Made by a program: the position numbers and the translations under genes. A stretch of 26,832 bases of DNA from Bacteroidota bacterium (lineage in GTDB: Bacteria > Bacteroidota > Bacteroidia > Flavobacteriales > Weeksellaceae), in NCBI GenBank assembly GCA_023394415.1, contig JAEXAR010000003.1, positions 1 to 26,832 of the forward strand, read 5' to 3'. The notes under the pieces were generated by a model. It saw only the letters and a list, made by a program, of their open reading frames with translations, was not told the origin of the DNA and made no database searches. Of the stretch, positions 23,260 through 26,832 are shown in pieces. Every line of letters starts with the position of its first letter. Position 1 is the first letter of the stretch.

Positions 23260-25296
23260 CTATTTAAAAATCTGATATGCGGCTAAAGCCACTATGTACG
23301 CAAGACCAGTCATACCAACCAGTTGAATAAGCGTCCATTTCCAGCTTTTGGTTTCTCTGTAAACCACGGCAATTGTTGAAATACACTGCATCGCAAAGGC
23401 ATAATAAATCAAAATTGAAATCCCGGTAGCGAAAGAGAATACTTTTTCGCCGTTAGGTTTTACATCGTTTCGCATTTTTTCGATGATTTTCTGTTCCGGA
23501 ACATCGTCATCCAAACTGTAAAGTGTTGACATTGTTCCCACAAAAACTTCCCTCGCTGCAAAACTTGAGATAATGGAAACGCCCATTTTCCAGTCGTAGC
23601 CTAAAGGTGCAACAATCGGCTCAATTCCTTTTCCGAGTTTTGCCAAATAAGAATGATCCAGGTGTACATCAGTTGCAACGATTTGATTTTCATTTTGTTT
23701 CGGCCCGACATAACTCAGAGCCCAAAGAATGACGCTCACCGCAAAAATAATTTTTCCGGCTCCGGTGATGAAATCCCACACTTTTTCCAGCATCAGTTTG
23801 AAATCATATCCGAAAAGCGGCATTTTGTAGGGCGGCAAATCCATTACCAGGAAGCTTTTAGAATTCTGTTTGATGACTTTTTTCAAAATTAAAGAAGACA
23901 AAAGTGCGGTTACAAAACCTAAAAGATACATCGCCAAAAGTGCAATCGCGCGGTAATCTATTCCCAGAAATTTCTTTGCCGGAATGACCAGAGCAATGAT
24001 AATGCTGTACACCGGAAGCCTTGCAGAACACGTCATAAAAGGCGTTACGAGAATGGTAATCAGTCTTTCTTTTACATTTTCAATATTCCTCGTGGACATA
24101 ATTGCGGGAATCGCGCAAGCCACACCTGAAATCAAAGGAACGATACTTTTTCCGTTCAGCCCGAATGGTTTTAAGAAGCGGTCCATCAGAAAAATTACCC
24201 GCGACATATAGCCGGAATCTTCCAGTAAATAAAGGAAATATAACAATATCCCAATTTGTGGCGCGAAAATGATAATTCCCCCAAGCCCCGGAATAATTCC
24301 GTCAGAAATCAAACTGTTTAAAGGCCCTTCCGGAAGTGTATTTTTGGTAAATTCGGCAAGCCATAGAAATCCGTTGTCAATCCAGTTCATAGGATATTCC
24401 GCCATAAAAAACACCAATTGGAATATCAATAATAAAATTGCCCCAAAGAAAACATAACCCCAAAATTTGTGAACCAAAAGTTTGTCCAGTTTTTCAGTGA
24501 GAAGTTCTTTAAATTGTGGTGTTTTAGAGACTACTCTCTGAACGGTTTTGTCAATATTTTGGTATCTTCTTATGGTTTCCTGCGTCTGTAAACGCTTGGG
24601 AACGATGCATTTGGTCTCGTTTTCATTCAGTTTGTCGTCCAGCGTATCCAGTTTCCCGAGATATGTTTCTGAAGAAAGCAGTGTCCAAACTTTGTAAGGA
24701 TTATTTTCGTGAGTTTGCGAAGCGATTTTGTGTACTACGCCACGCTGTTCCATTGGAATCTCAAAGGAAATTTTTGAAGATTTTGAAAATTGGTTTTGAT
24801 GAATGGCTTCGCGCAAGTCTTCAATTCCAATTTTTTCTTTGGCGTTGGATTGTATAATCGTCACACCAAGTTTATTGGAAAGTTCCTCAAAATTGATAAA
24901 AGTTCCTCTTCGCTCTGCTTCATCAAGCTGATTGGCTACTAAAAGCAAGGGAATTCCCAAATCCTGAATCTGCTGAAAAAGCAACAACCCACGTTTAAGG
25001 TTCATTGAATCCAGAACGTAAACCACACCAGAATAATTTTGCTGTTCTTCCACCAAAAACTTGGTAAAAATGGCTTCGTCTTCTGAACTTGGGTAAATGC
25101 TGTAAGAACCCGGCAAATCTATAATCTCTACCTCTTCGTTTTTGTAAGTATAGGTTCCTGAATGTGATGCAACAGTAACGCCGGCGTAATTTCCGGTTTT
25201 TTGATTTTTATTGCATAGCGCATTGAAGATGGTCGATTTTCCGACGTTGGGATTTCCGACTAAAAGGATTTGCTTATTTGTTTGTGCGTTTTGCAT
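23260..25296 (-). CDS. feoB: FeoB ferrous iron transporter
   Basis: FeoB (678 residues) moves Fe(II) across the inner membrane using an N-terminal GTPase domain. The G motifs are G1 GNPNVGKST (14-22), the switch region GNYAGVTVAS, G3 DLPG (60-63) and G4 NQLD (122-125). A helical linker runs to about 270. The membrane part from about 275 has two Gate domains, including ISGVACAIPAIMSTRNIE with the conserved Cys/Pro of the iron path, and ISSFAAREVFVGTMSTLY near 605. At 678 residues it is shorter than the 773-residue E. coli FeoB but normal for Bacteroidota. The start codon overlaps the feoA stop by one base (TAATG), indicating translational coupling; the Cys-rich protein follows. Confidence 0.96.
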   Translation of the reverse strand: MQNAQTNKQILLVGNPNVGKSTIFNALCNKNQKTGNYAGVTVASHSGTYTYKNEEVEIIDLPGSYSIYPSSEDEAIFTKFLVEEQQNYSGVVYVLDSMNLKRGLLLFQQIQDLGIPLLLVANQLDEAERRGTFINFEELSNKLGVTIIQSNAKEKIGIEDLREAIHQNQFSKSSKISFEIPMEQRGVVHKIASQTHENNPYKVWTLLSSETYLGKLDTLDDKLNENETKCIVPKRLQTQETIRRYQNIDKTVQRVVSKTPQFKELLTEKLDKLLVHKFWGYVFFGAILLLIFQLVFFMAEYPMNWIDNGFLWLAEFTKNTLPEGPLNSLISDGIIPGLGGIIIFAPQIGILLYFLYLLEDSGYMSRVIFLMDRFLKPFGLNGKSIVPLISGVACAIPAIMSTRNIENVKERLITILVTPFMTCSARLPVYSIIIALVIPAKKFLGIDYRAIALLAMYLLGFVTALLSSLILKKVIKQNSKSFLVMDLPPYKMPLFGYDFKLMLEKVWDFITGAGKIIFAVSVILWALSYVGPKQNENQIVATDVHLDHSYLAKLGKGIEPIVAPLGYDWKMGVSIISSFAAREVFVGTMSTLYSLDDDVPEQKIIEKMRNDVKPNGEKVFSFATGISILIYYAFAMQCISTIAVVYRETKSWKWTLIQLVGMTGLAYIVALAAYQIFK

Positions 25297-25550
25297 TAAG
25301 AAACTGATTCAACCACGATAAATCTGGCTTCCTCTTCACGAAGAGCAATTCTGCTTTTCTCCTCACCAAATTCGATATAAAGAGGTCCGTTAAAAGGCGC
25401 CTGATAAAGAATTTTGAAAGGGGTCTCCGGAAGAAGTCCCATCTCAATAATTTTTCCGGGCATCTTCAGATCGTCATTATCATAATCTATGATTTTCCCC
25501 ATCTTATTAAGCGGGAAACAGCATAGTTTACTGGAATTATCTCTCTTCAA
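25296..25550 (-). CDS. feoA: FeoA, SH3-like partner of FeoB
   Basis: The 84-residue cytoplasmic protein has an SH3-like fold. The region GKIIEMGLLPETPFKILYQA followed by PLYIEFGEEKSRIALREEEARFI matches FeoA, including the MGL motif and the terminal ALR-x-E-x-A strand. FeoA is thought to bind FeoB and help its iron transport. The N-terminus carries a CysCys pair (10-11). It is the first gene of the operon; the ATG at 25550 leaves a short leader of about 13 nt after the predicted transcription start. A near-palindrome overlaps the promoter and suggests metal-dependent repression. Confidence 0.93.
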   Translation of the reverse strand: MKRDNSSKLCCFPLNKMGKIIDYDNDDLKMPGKIIEMGLLPETPFKILYQAPFNGPLYIEFGEEKSRIALREEEARFIVVESVS

Positions 25551-25569
25551 AATCTTAATATTAGGATTG

Positions 25570-25577
25570 CAAATATA
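25570..25577 (-). promoter_or_regulatory. -7 element of the feo operon
   Basis: The minus strand reads TATATTTG followed by CA, a perfect TAnnTTTG 20 bp upstream of the feoA ATG. No TTG is present at the usual -33 distance; that position lies inside the palindrome at 25580-25602. Confidence 0.55.
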
Positions 25578-25579
25578 CG

Positions 25580-25602
25580 TTATTTAAATTAAATCTAAAT
25601 AA
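25580..25602. promoter_or_regulatory. Near-perfect 23-bp palindrome at the feoA promoter, probable iron-repressor operator
   Basis: On the minus strand the arms TTATTTAGATT and AATTTAAATAA flank a single central T. Ten of eleven positions are symmetric. It covers the spacer and -33 region of the feo promoter, where a repressor would block RNA polymerase. A Fur- or DtxR-family regulator is the natural candidate for a feo operon; which one is unknown. Confidence 0.5.
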
Positions 25603-25621
25603 GGATGACAAAACTCATATT

Positions 25622-25654
25622 AAAAATCGGAAACAGATCGCTCTGCTTCCGATT
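25622..25654 (-). terminator. Terminator of the GLPGLI-family gene
   Basis: A 13-bp stem (25625-25637 with 25642-25654, one G-T wobble on the minus strand) has a 4-nt loop and is followed on the minus strand by TTTTT. It lies about 30 bp after the stop at 25684 and insulates the feo operon. Confidence 0.85.
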
Positions 25655-25683
25655 CATTGTATAATTTAGTTTTAATATGAATT

Positions 25684-26568
25684 CTATTTTTTAGCTTTTG
25701 GTTGAGGTTTTTCAACGGAATTGTTGTTTTCAGCAAGGAATTTTTTCAACCTTGCTTCTTCATCCTTCATCATCTGCGCAATAGAAGTTCCGTCTGGCAT
25801 TTTCATATCTGCAGGTATTTGCGCAAGTTGTGGCCTTATAGATGCATAAGGATCTTGTTTGTAATTATAATATATTTGGTCGAATTTTTCTTTGCTTACA
25901 GTCAGTTCTTTGCCCCTACTACCAAAAGAAGCCTGCATTTTTTCACCGTAAGACTGTTCTTCGTAGTTATCAATTTTTTTGTTTCCTTTTAGCTCCCAAG
26001 AGTAATTTTTCTCGCTGTCTTCTAGTTTCACAATTAAACCGGGTAATCCATAAAATTTGTAAGGCCCATCTTGAAACGGTAAATCTGTAGAAAACCAAGC
26101 TGTCCAATTTCTTCCACCGTAAGTTGTAGTTGCCTTTTGCGCATTATACTCGCCAATTTTTGCTTTTTCATTCTCTATTTTCCAGTCGAATTTTAATTTT
26201 TCATCATACGAAACCTTATCCTGTAAAATCTGTTCAGTAAATTTTACATCCATAGTAGGATAGGTTTTGCTCACGCGGTACGAAAATTTGGGTTCTTTAA
26301 AGGTGGCGCGGAAAGTTTTCATACTGAAATTGCCCGATTTCATAGCTTGATCCATATAAACTTTAAGTAAAGAATCCTGCGAAACCATAAGGTAATCACG
26401 ATACAACGATTTTTCTTTAGTAATATCAAGAATCGTCATTTCTTTTTTAAGTGAATCGATTTCAATTCCAGGTTTGAAAGTGAGTTCATAGAAAAAACGG
26501 TTAGCCGTAACCTGTGCGTTTAGCGAAAACGCTATAACCAATAAAAGTGCTGCAAAAATTTTCTTCAT
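25684..26568 (-). CDS. GLPGLI family secreted protein
   Basis: The 294-residue protein has a signal peptide (MKKIFAALLLVIAFSLNAQ) and the family hallmark YGGRNWTAWFSTDLPFQDGP (150-169) followed by GLPGLI (174-179), then V and a beta strand (ENDS as VKLEDSEKNYSWEL). The family name comes from this motif; these are Bacteroidota exported proteins, often near TonB-dependent receptors, with no proven biochemical role. The C-terminus (about 245-294) is charged and ends in a Lys/Pro-rich tail (NNNSVEKPQPKAKK). It is a single gene with its own terminator, upstream of but separate from the feo operon. No catalytic motif was recognised. Confidence 0.9.
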   Translation of the reverse strand: MKKIFAALLLVIAFSLNAQVTANRFFYELTFKPGIEIDSLKKEMTILDITKEKSLYRDYLMVSQDSLLKVYMDQAMKSGNFSMKTFRATFKEPKFSYRVSKTYPTMDVKFTEQILQDKVSYDEKLKFDWKIENEKAKIGEYNAQKATTTYGGRNWTAWFSTDLPFQDGPYKFYGLPGLIVKLEDSEKNYSWELKGNKKIDNYEEQSYGEKMQASFGSRGKELTVSKEKFDQIYYNYKQDPYASIRPQLAQIPADMKMPDGTSIAQMMKDEEARLKKFLAENNNSVEKPQPKAKK

Positions 26569-26676
26569 TGCGAAATAATCTTTTCACAATTAGTATTAAG
26601 GGAAGAATTTTTGTTACAGAAATTTAAAAAATAAAGTAAAATTTTATTGAATATCCTTAATTTATCATAAATTTTG

Positions 26677-26684
26677 TATATTTG
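26677..26684 (+). promoter_or_regulatory. -7 element upstream of the transposase gene
   Basis: TATATTTG matches TAnnTTTG exactly, 22 bp before the ATG at 26706. No TTG is found at a suitable -33 distance, so the match is partial. Confidence 0.4.
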
Positions 26685-26705
26685 GTTTAAATCAAATAGT
26701 TAGGC

Positions 26706-26832
26706 ATGAATTTATTCAGTTTTTCAGCACATTTTGGGACAGAAGATGATTGTATAAATCATTTTAAATCTGAGAGAGATAAAATAGGACTCACGTGCAA
26801 ATGTGGAAGCACAGAACATTTTTGGATAAAGA
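26706..26832 (+). CDS. IS1595-family transposase, 5' part
   Basis: The frame from the ATG at 26706 to the window edge encodes 42 residues: MNLFSFSAHFGTEDDC, then INHFKSERDKIGLTCKCG and STEHFWIK. This is the N-terminal zinc-ribbon region of IS1595/ISXO2-type transposases, where an (F)xxxF-x-(S/T)E-DxC helix precedes a CxCG metal knuckle (CKCG, with the second pair expected just beyond the edge). The catalytic domain lies outside the window, so activity and completeness cannot be judged. No terminal inverted repeat or target duplication was recognised in the 137 bp upstream. Confidence 0.75.
   Translation, partial: MNLFSFSAHFGTEDDCINHFKSERDKIGLTCKCGSTEHFWIK
26706..26832 (+). mobile_element. 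Probable IS1595-family insertion sequence, partial
   Basis: Called only from the transposase start. The left boundary is not visible; it should lie between the GLPGLI gene start (26568) and 26706. The right part is outside the window. A solitary transposase gene without ends is also possible. Confidence 0.5.

Noticed and set aside
26681..26696. Imperfect palindrome TTTGGTTTAAATCAAA near the transposase start
   Set aside because: Short, AT-rich, one mismatched pair, overlapping the -7 box; expected by chance in such DNA.
26569..26705. Left inverted repeat of the IS1595 element
   Set aside because: I searched by eye for a G-rich terminal repeat and a matching target duplication; none was convincing and the right end is outside the window.
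1..26832. Novel defence system, phage, CRISPR array, tRNA or rRNA
   Set aside because: All long frames are explained by respiratory, envelope, iron, transport or metabolic families; no repeat-spacer pattern, integrase or RNA gene was seen.

Overview
The window comes from a low-GC member of the phylum Bacteroidota, most likely a Flavobacteriales/Weeksellaceae genome of the Chryseobacterium type. The evidence is a complete-looking Alternative Complex III operon, a gldH gene, a GLPGLI-family protein, an RicT (PSP1) gene next to gldH, an IS1595-type transposase, and promoters with the Bacteroidota -7 element TAnnTTTG. The genus is inferred from protein flavour, not from any search.

Layout. Positions 1-6516 (minus) are the act operon in the order actA-actB-actC-actD-actE, encoding a membrane quinol:electron-acceptor oxidoreductase. 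Only the first 13 codons of actE are inside the window. Positions 6701-7264 (plus) hold a secreted SPOR-domain protein, convergent with a polytopic membrane protein (7311-8588, minus) across a shared bidirectional terminator. SelO, a protein AMPylase, follows (8638-10182, minus). Positions 10238-14397 (minus) are a tight ricT-gldH-PBP1A operon: an Fe-S RicT protein, a gliding lipoprotein and a bifunctional peptidoglycan synthase.

An AT-rich 369-bp spacer (14398-14766) separates this from a plus-strand operon of a FadL-type outer-membrane porin and an SGNH/GDSL esterase lipoprotein (14767-17472), which look like a lipid-hydrolysis and uptake pair. A secreted TonB_C-like protein and an EamA/DMT transporter follow on the plus strand (17569-19071). 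They converge on a cytoplasmic TPR protein (19100-20470, minus). Then come glmM (20566-21948, minus), an outer-membrane beta-barrel protein (22073-22927, minus), and a ferrous-iron operon feoA-feoB plus a 50-residue Cys-rich FeoB-associated membrane protein (23016-25550, minus). A GLPGLI-family secreted protein (25684-26568, minus) and the 5' end of an IS1595-family transposase (26706 to the edge, plus) close the window.

Most of this is core flavobacterial biology: respiration, envelope building (PBP1A, GlmM, GldH, SPOR), iron uptake and lipid uptake. I see no phage, CRISPR array, defence island, tRNA or rRNA, and no clearly undescribed multi-gene system. The more interesting signals are regulatory or local: a shared extended -7 element TAnnTTTGCA at five promoters; a 23-bp near-palindrome at the feoA promoter; an FNR/Crp-like dyad ahead of the beta-barrel gene; a six-haem ActA alongside a separate actE; a SelO without the E. 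coli-type activation-loop cysteine; and the small Cys-rich gene at the end of the feo operon.
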